Assembly (NCBI GenBank): GCA_016213625.1
Contig: JACQZZ010000116.1
Coordinates: 62,001-126,000 of the forward strand
Reading direction: 5' to 3'
Source: Actinomycetota bacterium
GTDB lineage: Bacteria > Actinomycetota > Acidimicrobiia > Acidimicrobiales > Ilumatobacteraceae
Length of the DNA: 64,000 nucleotides
Both the position numbers and the translations under genes were made by a program. Each line of letters starts with the position of its first letter. Within the stretch, counting starts at the first letter, position 1. The notes below the pieces were generated by a model. The model was not told the origin of the DNA and searched no databases. It saw only the letters and a list, made by a program, of their open reading frames with translations. Positions 1 to 7,747 of this stretch are shown here, in pieces.

Positions 1-131
1 GAGCCATCGGCCAACAGGTCGGCTTCCGCTGGGTCTACGGCACACCCGCGCTGATGGCCATCGTCGGTGCCTTCGTCGTGACGACCCTGCTGCCCGGCCG
101 CTCCGGGTACCACCCGCCCGCCGCCACGTGA
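1..131 (+). CDS. C-terminal fragment of an MFS-type transporter (partial)
   Basis: Only the last 42 codons are in the window; the frame begins at base 3 and the stop TGA is at 129-131. The peptide has a glycine- and aromatic-rich stretch followed by a hydrophobic helix (LMAIVGAFVVTTLLP) and a short polar tail ending PPAAT, which fits the last membrane helix of a multi-pass permease of the major facilitator type. The family call rests on this short tail only. It is transcribed toward guaB, with 114 bp between the two stop codons. Confidence 0.5.
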   Translation, partial: AIGQQVGFRWVYGTPALMAIVGAFVVTTLLPGRSGYHPPAAT

Positions 132-132
132 T

Positions 133-229
133 CCGAGTGGGACGTGCTCGCACGAGCAGCTGACACTCGGGTGGACCGCTGGCACTCGGAATGGGGATCA
201 CCCACTCGGACAGGCGGCCACCCACTCGC
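133..229. repeat. CACTCGG short repeats with about 20-bp period
   Basis: Between the convergent transporter and guaB, CACTCGG occurs at 164-170, 183-189 and 203-209, with CACTCGC at 223-229, so successive copies are 19, 20 and 20 bp apart. The inverted copy CCGAGTG lies at 133-139. A 6-bp hairpin (TGCTCG-CA-CGAGCA, 145-158) lies among them. The two-helical-turn spacing resembles a protein-binding array or a structured 3' end; the function is unknown. Confidence 0.45.
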
Positions 230-245
230 ACGGAGCGAGCGGGCG

Positions 246-1736
246 TCAGGAGCGCTGGTAGTTGGGCGCTTCCTTGGTGATGGTCACGTCGTGGGGGTGG
301 CTCTCGTTGCGGCCGGCGGTGGTGACCCGCATGAAGCGAGCGCCGCGGAGCGAGTCGAGCGTGGCCGCACCGGCATAGCCCATGCCGCTGCGCAGGCCGC
401 CGACGAGCTGGTACACCACGTCGCCGAGGGTGCCGGCGTAGGGCACGCGGCCCTCGATGCCTTCTGGCACGAGCTTGCGCGACTGGCCGGCCACCTCGCT
501 CTGGGCGGTGGCGTAGCGATCGGCGCCGAGGCCCTGCATCGCGCCCAGCGAGCCCATGCCGCGGTAGCTCTTGTACCGGCGCCCTTCGAACAGCTCCAGT
601 TCACCCGGCGCCTCGTCGGTGCCGGCGAGCAGCGAGCCGAGCATCACGCAATCGGCGCCGGCGGCGATGGCCTTCACCACGTCACCCGAATAGGTGATGC
701 CACCGTCACCGATGACCGGGATGCCGCGGGTGCGGGCGTGCTTGGCGGCGAAGTGGATGGCCGACAGCTGCGGCATGCCCGCACCGCTGACGACGCGAGT
801 GGTGCAGATGGAACCGGCGCCCACGCCCACCTTCACCGCGGATGCGCCGGCCTTGTGGAGTGCATCCACGCCGTCCTCGGTGACCACGTTGCCGGCCACG
901 ATGGGCAGGTCGGGCCATGAGCCGCGGATGCGCTCGATGGCCTTGATGACACCGGCCGAGTGGCCGTGCGCGGTGTCGAGCGCGACGGCGTCGACACCCA
1001 TCGCCACCAGGGCCTCCACCCGATCCTCGAGGTCGGCACCCACGCCCACCGCCGCGGCGCAGCGCAGGCGGCCTCGCGAGTCCTGGGTGGCGTTGGGGAA
1101 CTCCTGGCTCTTCTGAATGTCCTTCACGGTGATGAGACCCGTGAGCCGGCCTTCGTCGTCGACCAGGGGCAGTTTCTCGATGCGGTACTGCTGGAGGATG
1201 GCCTTGGCCTCGTGCAAGGTGGTGCCGAGCTTGGCGGTGATGAGCCGATCGCTGGTCATGAACTCGGTGACCAGGCGGTTGTAGTCGCTGGGCTGGCAGA
1301 AGCGCATGTCGCGGTTGGTGAGGATGCCCACCAGGCGGTGGTCGGCGTCGGTGATGGGCATCCCGCTGAACTTGAAGCGGCTCATCAGCTCCTCGGCGTC
1401 GGCCAGGGTGGCCGTGGGCGGCAGCGTGACCGGGTCGGTGATCATGCCGCTCTGGCTGCGCTTCACCTTCTGCACCTCCGCGGCCTGATCGGCCACGGGC
1501 AGGTTGCGGTGGATGACGCCGATGCCGCCCTCGCGGGCCATGGCGATGGCCATGCGGGCCTCGGTCACCTTGTCCATCGCCGCGCTCACGATGGGCACCT
1601 GCAGCACGATGTCGGCGGCGAAGGTGGCCGAGGTGTCGGCGGTGTCGGGCAACACGTCGGAGTAGCCCGGCACGATGACCACGTCGTCGAACGTGAGGGC
1701 TTCGAATCGGTCGAACAGTTCGTCGTTGATGCTCAT
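246..1736 (-). CDS. guaB: Inosine-5'-monophosphate dehydrogenase (IMPDH)
   Basis: This enzyme oxidises IMP to XMP with NAD+, the committed step to guanine nucleotides, in the cytosol. The 496-residue length is typical. The barrel start ([10 protein letters not shown]) is followed by two CBS domains at about residues 100-155 and 160-215, then the catalytic loop GSICTTR with the thiol Cys at about residue 311 and the R-Y pair of the flap (DRYA). I chose ATG 1736 because its first bases overlap the purN stop as ATGA, and the protein then starts MSINDELF as in relatives; a longer reading to 1787 would only add purN sequence in another frame. It is the last gene of the purine operon, so IMP use toward GMP is coupled to IMP synthesis. 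Confidence 0.97.
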   Translation of the reverse strand: MSINDELFDRFEALTFDDVVIVPGYSDVLPDTADTSATFAADIVLQVPIVSAAMDKVTEARMAIAMAREGGIGVIHRNLPVADQAAEVQKVKRSQSGMITDPVTLPPTATLADAEELMSRFKFSGMPITDADHRLVGILTNRDMRFCQPSDYNRLVTEFMTSDRLITAKLGTTLHEAKAILQQYRIEKLPLVDDEGRLTGLITVKDIQKSQEFPNATQDSRGRLRCAAAVGVGADLEDRVEALVAMGVDAVALDTAHGHSAGVIKAIERIRGSWPDLPIVAGNVVTEDGVDALHKAGASAVKVGVGAGSICTTRVVSGAGMPQLSAIHFAAKHARTRGIPVIGDGGITYSGDVVKAIAAGADCVMLGSLLAGTDEAPGELELFEGRRYKSYRGMGSLGAMQGLGADRYATAQSEVAGQSRKLVPEGIEGRVPYAGTLGDVVYQLVGGLRSGMGYAGAATLDSLRGARFMRVTTAGRNESHPHDVTITKEAPNYQRS

Positions 1737-2356
1737 GCGAGTGCTCCCTGCGGGGGATGGGGGATCAGTGTGTGGGGTGAGGTGCACAGGGTGTGCAATG
1801 TTGCCACCAGCAGTCGGTGCTCGGTGGCGTGCACGCGATCCTCGAACGACGCCAGTGTGTCATCGTTCGTGATGGGCACGGTCTCGGTGGCCAGCACCGG
1901 GCCGTCGTCGACACCCTCGTCGGGCACCAGGTGCACCATGACGCCGCTGTGGGTGCGCAGACCGGCCTGGGCCTCGGTGAAGGCTCGGTCGATGGCGTGC
2001 GTGCCAGGCAGTTCGCCGGGCAGCGCCGGGTGCAGGTTCACGACCATGCCGGGGAACCACCCGAGGAAGTTCATCGTGAGCACGCGCATCCAGCCGGCCA
2101 GCACCACCCACTGCGGGTCGAACCCGCTGACCAGATCGGCCAGGCGGGCGTCGTAGTCGGCGCGGCTCTCGCCCGGTCGCCGGCCGATGTGCACCGCGGG
2201 AATCCCGGCAGCGTCGGCTCGGTCGAGCGCTCGGGCGTGCGCCGTGTCGCTGACCACGGCAGCCACGGTGGCGGGCAGCCGACCATCGGCGCACGCGTCG
2301 AGGATGGCCTGCAGGTTCGAGCCGTTGCCCGACGCCAACACCACCAACCGCTTCAT
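1733..2356 (-). CDS. purN: Phosphoribosylglycinamide formyltransferase (GAR transformylase, PurN)
   Basis: PurN transfers a formyl group from 10-formyl-THF to glycinamide ribonucleotide, step 3 of purine synthesis. The 207 residues show the phosphate loop ASGNGSN near residue 10, the catalytic Asn-His segment NLHPALPG and the Asp-containing loop DEGVDDGP, all in the usual order. Its ATG overlaps the stop of the purD-purM fusion as ATGA (2353-2356), and its own stop overlaps the guaB start in the same way, so translation is probably coupled on both sides. It ends in GALA-stop; that coding sequence also supplies the GGGAG ribosome site for guaB. Confidence 0.96.
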   Translation of the reverse strand: MKRLVVLASGNGSNLQAILDACADGRLPATVAAVVSDTAHARALDRADAAGIPAVHIGRRPGESRADYDARLADLVSGFDPQWVVLAGWMRVLTMNFLGWFPGMVVNLHPALPGELPGTHAIDRAFTEAQAGLRTHSGVMVHLVPDEGVDDGPVLATETVPITNDDTLASFEDRVHATEHRLLVATLHTLCTSPHTLIPHPPQGALA

Positions 2357-4548
2357 CGCAGGTGCACCTTTCTGCCATGACGCGATTCGGCATCGTCATC
2401 GGCATGGTCATCCGCGGCGACCAGTTCGCCGATGCGCCACGTGGGCTCGTCGATCATGCCCTGCACCATCTCGACCTGCTCGGGACCGCACACCACCACC
2501 ATGCCGATGCCCATGTTGAGCGTGCGGTACAGCTCGTCGGTGGGCATGCCCACGGCCACCTCGCGCACCAGTGCGAAGAGCGGCGGAACGGGCCACGAGC
2601 CCAGCTCGATGTTCGCGTCGATGCCGGTGGGCAGCACGCGGGGCAGGTTCTCGGGGAGACCGCCACCGGTGATGTGGGCCAGGGCCTTCACCGAACCCGC
2701 CTGCAGCACCTTGTCGAGCACCGGCAGGTAGTTGCGGTGCGGTCGCAGCAAGGTGGTGCCCAGCGGAGCATCGAACCCCGGAGGAGTGCTGTCCATCGGC
2801 AACCAGTCGAAGATCTTGCGCAGGAGGGAGTAACCGTTGGTGTGCGGCCCGTTGCTGGCCACACCGAGCAGCACGTCGCCCACCTGCAGCTCACCCTGCG
2901 GGAGCAGGTTGGCCCGATCGACCACGCCCACCAGCGTGCCGGCGATGTCGAACGCGCCGGGCGCGTACACGCCGGGCATCTCGGCGGTCTCTCCGCCGAG
3001 CAACGCGCACCCGGCCACCTCACACGCCTCGGCCATGCCGGTGACCACCTCGGCCACCTGGTCGGCGTCGAGTTTGCTGCTGGCGATGTAGTCGAGGAAG
3101 AACAGCGGGCGAGCGCCCTGCACCAGCACGTCGTCGATGCAGTGGTTCACGATGTCCATGCCGACACCGCGGTACTGGCCCAGGCGAGCGGCCAGCTCCA
3201 CCTTGGTGCCCACGCCGTCGGTGCTGGCCACGAGCAGCGGGTCGTCCATGGCCTTGATGGCGGCGAGGCTGAACACGCCCCCGAAACTGCCCACACCGCG
3301 GAGAACGGCGGGGCCGTGGGTGCGCTCGACGGCCTCCTTCATCTGGTCCACCGCGCGGGTGCCCTCGTCGATGTCGACACCGGCCGCGGCGTACGACGTG
3401 AGCCGGGCGCCGATGGAACGCCACCCGATGTCGCGACGCACCTGCATGCCGTCGAACGACACGTCGCCGAGGCGCTCGTACGCACGGTCGCGGGCGGTGG
3501 CCAGGTCGTCGCCCAGCCCGGTGACGGCCAGGACTCGTCCACCGGTGACGGACTGGCCGTCGGTGCCGGCACGGAAGAGCAGCGCATCGTCGCAATCGGC
3601 GCCGAAGGTGATGGCGCCACCGGTGATGGGCGTCGCGGGGTAGCCGGGCGCCGCAGCCACCACGGTGCACGAGGCGCCGGCGGACTGCACGTGCCGCTCG
3701 CCCAGTGCCCCGTTGCAGCAGGCGAGCGCGAGCTCGGCGAGGTCGTCGGTGAGCAGCGGCAGCACGGCCTGAGCCTCGGGGTCGCCGAAACGGCAGTTGT
3801 ATTCCAGCAGCTTGGGGCCGTCGGCGGTGAGCATCAGCCCGGCGTAGAGCACGCCGATGTACGGCGCACCCACGTCGGCCAGGTGGTCGAGCACGGGCTG
3901 GATGAACGTGGCCGTCAGCTCGTCGGGGTCGTACGGGATGGGGGCCGGTGCGTACGCGCCCATGCCGCCGGTGTTGGGGCCGGTGTCGCCCTCGCCGATG
4001 CGCTTGTGGTCCTGGGCGATGGGCAGCGGGCGAGCGACCGTACCGTCGCACAGCGCCATGAGGCTGCACTCGGGTCCGGTGAGCCGCTCCTCCAACACGA
4101 TGGGGCCCTGCTCGACGAGTTCGCGGATGGCGGCCTCGGTGGCCTCGGCACCATCGGGCACGATGACGCCCTTGCCGGCGGCGAGGCCGTCGAGCTTCAC
4201 GACCACCGGCCGACCGAGTTCACGCCACCAGGCGATGGCTTCCTCTGCCGAGGACGACAGGTGGAACGCGGGCGACGGCAGCCCGAGGGTCTTGGCGAGT
4301 GTGCGGGTGAAACCCTTGCTGCTCTCCAGCCGAGCGAGCGACGCGCTGGGACCGAAGCACGGCACACCGGCGTCCATGCACTGGTCGGACACACCGGCCA
4401 CGAGTGCGGCCTCGGGACCGACGATGACGAGATCGGCATCGATGGGTGACGGCAGTTCGGCGGCCACTCGCACGTCGTGATCATGACGTCGACATGCCCA
4501 CGCGATGGCGGCCTCGCGCCCACCAGACCCGATCACCAACACCCTCAT
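2353..4548 (-). CDS. purD-purM: Bifunctional PurD-PurM fusion (GAR synthetase + AIR synthetase)
   Basis: A single 731-residue frame carries two enzymes. Residues about 1-380 are glycinamide ribonucleotide synthetase with an ATP-grasp fold: N-terminal VLVIGSGGRE, KLDGLAAGKGV, GEGDTGPNTGGMGAY and LEYNCRFGDPEAQ. Residues about 384-720 are AIR synthetase: STDGVGTK, DIVNHCIDDVL, LLGGETAEMPG and the HITGGGLPENLPR signature. No stop or frameshift separates them; the linker is only a few residues long. The N-terminal Rossmann part of GARS is about 40 residues shorter than usual between GSGGRE and IVGPEAALVAG. The ATG at 4548 overlaps the stop of a 30-codon ORF. The following gene is purN, so the block has the domain order of animal GART (GARS-AIRS-GART). 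Yeast Ade5,7 is a known PurD-PurM fusion. Confidence 0.95.
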   Translation of the reverse strand: MRVLVIGSGGREAAIAWACRRHDHDVRVAAELPSPIDADLVIVGPEAALVAGVSDQCMDAGVPCFGPSASLARLESSKGFTRTLAKTLGLPSPAFHLSSSAEEAIAWWRELGRPVVVKLDGLAAGKGVIVPDGAEATEAAIRELVEQGPIVLEERLTGPECSLMALCDGTVARPLPIAQDHKRIGEGDTGPNTGGMGAYAPAPIPYDPDELTATFIQPVLDHLADVGAPYIGVLYAGLMLTADGPKLLEYNCRFGDPEAQAVLPLLTDDLAELALACCNGALGERHVQSAGASCTVVAAAPGYPATPITGGAITFGADCDDALLFRAGTDGQSVTGGRVLAVTGLGDDLATARDRAYERLGDVSFDGMQVRRDIGWRSIGARLTSYAAAGVDIDEGTRAVDQMKEAVERTHGPAVLRGVGSFGGVFSLAAIKAMDDPLLVASTDGVGTKVELAARLGQYRGVGMDIVNHCIDDVLVQGARPLFFLDYIASSKLDADQVAEVVTGMAEACEVAGCALLGGETAEMPGVYAPGAFDIAGTLVGVVDRANLLPQGELQVGDVLLGVASNGPHTNGYSLLRKIFDWLPMDSTPPGFDAPLGTTLLRPHRNYLPVLDKVLQAGSVKALAHITGGGLPENLPRVLPTGIDANIELGSWPVPPLFALVREVAVGMPTDELYRTLNMGIGMVVVCGPEQVEMVQGMIDEPTWRIGELVAADDHADDDAESRHGRKVHLR

Positions 4549-4637
4549 GCCAAAACTCCCTTCACGCTTCGGTTCGCCTTCGGCTCACCTGACGTGCTCG
4601 CCACCTCCGCTGCGCTTCGGCGCTCGCCGATGCTCAT
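4545..4637 (-). CDS. 30-codon micro-ORF bridging purF and purD-purM
   Basis: On the minus strand an ATG at 4637 overlaps the purF stop (ATGA), runs 30 codons (begins MSIGERRSAAE, ends SVKGVLA) and its stop overlaps the purD-purM ATG in the same ATGA manner. It is basic, has no hydrophobic segment and resembles no domain I know. Its last codons (GGGAG...GCATGA) provide the ribosome site of purD-purM, just as the end of purF does for this ORF. It may be a real microprotein or a coupling spacer left by an insertion; either way it explains the only gap in the operon. Confidence 0.55.
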   Translation of the reverse strand: MSIGERRSAAEVASTSGEPKANRSVKGVLA

Positions 4638-6094
4638 GCGAGTACTCCCTCGAAGGACAGCTTCGGCGGGGCTTCGTCGACGGGCATGGGGTAGTGGCCG
4701 GTGAAGCAACCGTTGCAGTAGCCGGTGCTGGCACCGTCGTTCTCCGGAGCGATGGCCCGCATCATTCCCTCGAGCGACAGGAAGTGCAGCGAGTCGGCAC
4801 CGATGAGCTCGCGGATCTCATCCACGTTCAGCCGAGCGGCCATCAGGTCGCCGTCGTGGCCCATGTCGACGCCGAAGTGGCAGGCATCGGTGATGGGCGG
4901 GCATGTGATGCGCACGTGCACCTCGGTGGCGCCCGCGTCGCGGAGCAGTTTCACCAGTGGGCCGGCCGTGGTGCCACGCACGAGCGAGTCGTCGATCATC
5001 ACCACTCGCTTGCCGCGCAGGTTCTCGCTGAGTGCGTTGAACTTCAGGGCCACGCCGCGGTCGCGCAGGTCCTGGGTGGGCTCGATGAACGTACGCCCGA
5101 TGTAGCGGTTCTTGATGAGGCCGTCGTTGTGGGGGATGGTGCTCTGGCGGCTGTAGCCGATGGCGGCGGGGATGGAGCTGTCGGGCACAGGGATCACCAC
5201 GTCGGCGTCCACGCCCGATTCGATGGCGAGTTGCTCGCCCAGGCGCTGGCGCACGTGGTGGATGTTCTGGCCGGCCCAGTTGCTGTCGGGACGGCTGAAG
5301 TACACGAACTCGAACGTGCACCGAGCGGGTGTGGCGGCCGGGGTGAGCGCCTGACGGCGGTGCATCTCGGCGCCCTGCAGGGTGACGATCTCGCCGGGCT
5401 TCACTTCGTCGATCTCCACGCACCCGAGCGTGTTCAGCGCGCAGGTCTCGGAGGCGACGGCGTGGCCACCGTGCGGCAGCCGACCGACGTGCATCGGGCG
5501 GAAGCCCCAGGGGTCGCGCACGGCGATGACCCGATCGTTCACCAGGCACACGAGCGAGAACGCGCCCTTCCACGCGGGCAGGGTGCGCTCGATGCGGTCC
5601 TCCCAGTTGCGTCCGCCGGCCGCGGCGAGCATGAGGGTGATGACCTCGGTGTCGCTGGTGGCGGTGAGGCCGAACCCGCGGGCGAGCAGTTCGTCGCGCA
5701 GGGCCGAGGCGTTCACCAGGTTGCCGTTGTGGGCGACGGCGAGGGGGCCGTGCATGGTCTCGACGGTGAACGGCTGGATGTTCTTCAGCGAGTTGCCGCC
5801 GGTGGTGCTGTAGCGGGTGTGGCCGATGGCGTGGTAGCCGGTGAGCGCCGTCATGCTGGCCGGCGTGAACACGTTGGACACCAGGCCCGAGTCCTTGTGC
5901 ACTCGCACTCGCGAGCCGTCGCTGATGGCGATGCCGGCGGCTTCCTGGCCGCGGTGCTGGAGGGCGAAGAGGCCGAAGAAGGTCAGCTGGCCCAGGCCCT
6001 CGCCGTGAGGGGTGGAGGCGCCGAACACACCGCACTCCTCGTGCGGCGAGTCGTCGGATTGGAAGCAGTCGTGATCGTGGTCAGAGGGAAACAT
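4634..6094 (-). CDS. purF: Amidophosphoribosyltransferase (PurF)
   Basis: PurF makes phosphoribosylamine from PRPP and glutamine, the first step of the pathway. From ATG 6094 the protein has 486 residues. A 20-residue propeptide precedes Cys21 in EECGVFG, which becomes the N-terminal nucleophile of the Ntn glutaminase after self-cleavage. HNGNLVN, GHTRYST and GYNGCFTG-type landmarks follow (here GYCNGCFTG), and the PRPP loop is VVMIDDSLVRGTT. Cysteines near the C-terminus fit a Bacillus-type, possibly Fe-S-containing enzyme, but I did not verify all four ligands. Starts upstream of 6094 would only read purC in another frame. It overlaps the end of purC by 14 bp and ends FEGVLA. Confidence 0.96.
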   Translation of the reverse strand: MFPSDHDHDCFQSDDSPHEECGVFGASTPHGEGLGQLTFFGLFALQHRGQEAAGIAISDGSRVRVHKDSGLVSNVFTPASMTALTGYHAIGHTRYSTTGGNSLKNIQPFTVETMHGPLAVAHNGNLVNASALRDELLARGFGLTATSDTEVITLMLAAAGGRNWEDRIERTLPAWKGAFSLVCLVNDRVIAVRDPWGFRPMHVGRLPHGGHAVASETCALNTLGCVEIDEVKPGEIVTLQGAEMHRRQALTPAATPARCTFEFVYFSRPDSNWAGQNIHHVRQRLGEQLAIESGVDADVVIPVPDSSIPAAIGYSRQSTIPHNDGLIKNRYIGRTFIEPTQDLRDRGVALKFNALSENLRGKRVVMIDDSLVRGTTAGPLVKLLRDAGATEVHVRITCPPITDACHFGVDMGHDGDLMAARLNVDEIRELIGADSLHFLSLEGMMRAIAPENDGASTGYCNGCFTGHYPMPVDEAPPKLSFEGVLA

Positions 6095-7037
6095 CGCGCA
6101 GGTTCTCCATGATGCGTGGCTGCACCGGGTAGGCGCCGGGCTCGAAGGTGGAGCCGGTGAGTCGTTCGTAGGCGTGCACGTAGCGGCGGGTGGTCTCGGT
6201 CCACACGTCGGGGTCCAGGGTGGGCGGTTCGCCGTCGCCGCGGTAGCCGGCGGCGAGCAGGGCACGGCGCACGACCTCCTTGTCGAGGCTCTCGGGTTCC
6301 TCGCCGGCGGCGAGGCGAGCCTCGTAGCTGTCGGTGACCCAGTAGCGCGACGAGTCGGGAGTGTGCATCTCGTCGATGAGCAGCAGGCTGCCGTCGGCCG
6401 CGGTGCCGAACTCGTACTTCGTGTCGGCGAGGATGAGACCGGCCTCGGCCGCCTTCTCCTGACCGCGACGGACCAGCATGAGCGCCGCCTCCACCACCTC
6501 GCCCCACAGGCGATGGGGGACCAGGCCCCGCTGGGCCACCTCGGCCACGGTGAGGGGCACGTCGTGCACCGCGGCACCGTCGGCACCGCCCTTGGTGGTG
6601 GGCGTGACGAGCGCGTTCGGCAGGACGGTGTTCTTCAACAGGCCGTCGGGGAAGCGATGACCGTAGATCTCGCGAGCGCCGTCGGCGTACTGCTGCCAGA
6701 GCGAGGTGGAGGTGACGCCGGTGATGTAGCCACGCACGATGACCTCCACCGGCAACGGCGTGGCGGCGCGGGCGACGAGCACGTTGGGATCGGGCACCGA
6801 GAGCACGTGGTTGGGCACGATGTCGGCGGTGTGCGAGAACCACCACGCAGCCAGCTGGTTCAGCACCTGGCCCTTGTAGGGCACGCCGGCGATGACGCGA
6901 TCGAAGGCCGACAGCCGGTCGGTGGTGACGAACAGGCGGCGATCCTCGCCGTCGGCAGGGGGTAGCGCGTACGACACGCGCACCTTGCCGTCGCGGCGAT
7001 CGGCGAGCGGCAGGTCGATGTCGAGGAAGGGTTCCAT
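6081..7037 (-). CDS. purC: SAICAR synthetase (PurC), long form
   Basis: PurC condenses CAIR with aspartate using ATP to give SAICAR. At 318 residues this is the longer form seen in yeast Ade1 and many actinobacteria, rather than the form of about 240 residues in E. coli. Typical segments are KVRVSYALP near the start, DRLSAFDRV, PVEVIVRGYITG, ILADTKYEFG and LIDEMHTPDSSRYW. The ATG at 7037 shares one base with the purQ stop (TGATG). The 3' end overlaps purF by 14 bp, consistent with strict co-translation. Confidence 0.96.
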   Translation of the reverse strand: MEPFLDIDLPLADRRDGKVRVSYALPPADGEDRRLFVTTDRLSAFDRVIAGVPYKGQVLNQLAAWWFSHTADIVPNHVLSVPDPNVLVARAATPLPVEVIVRGYITGVTSTSLWQQYADGAREIYGHRFPDGLLKNTVLPNALVTPTTKGGADGAAVHDVPLTVAEVAQRGLVPHRLWGEVVEAALMLVRRGQEKAAEAGLILADTKYEFGTAADGSLLLIDEMHTPDSSRYWVTDSYEARLAAGEEPESLDKEVVRRALLAAGYRGDGEPPTLDPDVWTETTRRYVHAYERLTGSTFEPGAYPVQPRIMENLRDVSL

Positions 7038-7747
7038 CAGCGCTCCCGGGCGTACGCGACGCCCCGTTCGAACAGGGTGAGCCCCAGACCGCCCGCCGTG
7101 CCCCGGGCACGGCGCGGGTGCTGGCGGGGGAGGACGTGGTTCTCGGGGTGCGGCATCAGGCCGAGCACCACGCCGCTCTCGTCGCACACGCCGGCGATGT
7201 CGTCGAGCGAACCGTTGGGGTTGTGGCCCTCGTAGCGAAGGGCCACCTGGCCGGCGGCCGCCAGGGCGTCGGGGTCGGGATGCACGTAGCGACCCTCGCC
7301 GTGGGCGATGGGGCACTCGAGCGAGGGCAGGTCGCGGGTCCACACGCAGCGACTGGCGGGGGCCTCGAGGCGCACCCACTCGCACTGGAAGCTGCCGCTC
7401 TGGTTGTGGCCCAGCGCGCCGGGCAGCAGGCCGGTGCGGGTGAGCACCTGGAAGCCGTTGCAGATGCCGATGACCGGCTTGCCCTCGGCCACGAAGCCGG
7501 TGAGTGCATCGCCGACGTTGTGCGCGAGTTCCAGCGACCACATGCGTCCTGCGCCGAGTGCGTCGGCGTAACTGAACCCGCCGGCCACCACCAGCATCTG
7601 TGCGTCGCGCAGCACGGCCGGGTTGGCCAGCAGTTCGGCCAGGAGCACGATGCGCGGTTCGGCGCCGGCGAGGCCGAGCGCGAACGACACGTCGTGGTCG
7701 CGGTTGGTGCCGGGGGCGGCGAGGACGATGGCCTGCGGGCGGGTCAC
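7037..7747 (-). CDS. purQ: FGAM synthase glutaminase subunit (PurQ)
   Basis: This class-I amidotransferase supplies ammonia to PurL. From GTG 7747 it has 236 residues, starting VTRPQAIVLAAPGTNRD. The nucleophile elbow GICNGFQVL holds the catalytic Cys, and MPHPEN near the C-terminus holds the His and Glu of the triad. I chose the GTG because it overlaps the purL stop as GTGA (7744-7747); the open frame upstream of it reads purL out of frame. Its stop overlaps the purC start. Confidence 0.95.
   Translation of the reverse strand: MTRPQAIVLAAPGTNRDHDVSFALGLAGAEPRIVLLAELLANPAVLRDAQMLVVAGGFSYADALGAGRMWSLELAHNVGDALTGFVAEGKPVIGICNGFQVLTRTGLLPGALGHNQSGSFQCEWVRLEAPASRCVWTRDLPSLECPIAHGEGRYVHPDPDALAAAGQVALRYEGHNPNGSLDDIAGVCDESGVVLGLMPHPENHVLPRQHPRRARGTAGGLGLTLFERGVAYARER

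Noticed and set aside
2362-4449. A 695-codon plus-strand frame opposite purD-purM
   Set aside because: Low-complexity His/Gly/Val-rich translation, fully explained by the purine genes on the other strand.
6095-6586. Longer PurF reading from 6586
   Set aside because: The extra part is purC in another frame; the true propeptide of PurF starts at ATG 6094, twenty residues before the catalytic Cys.
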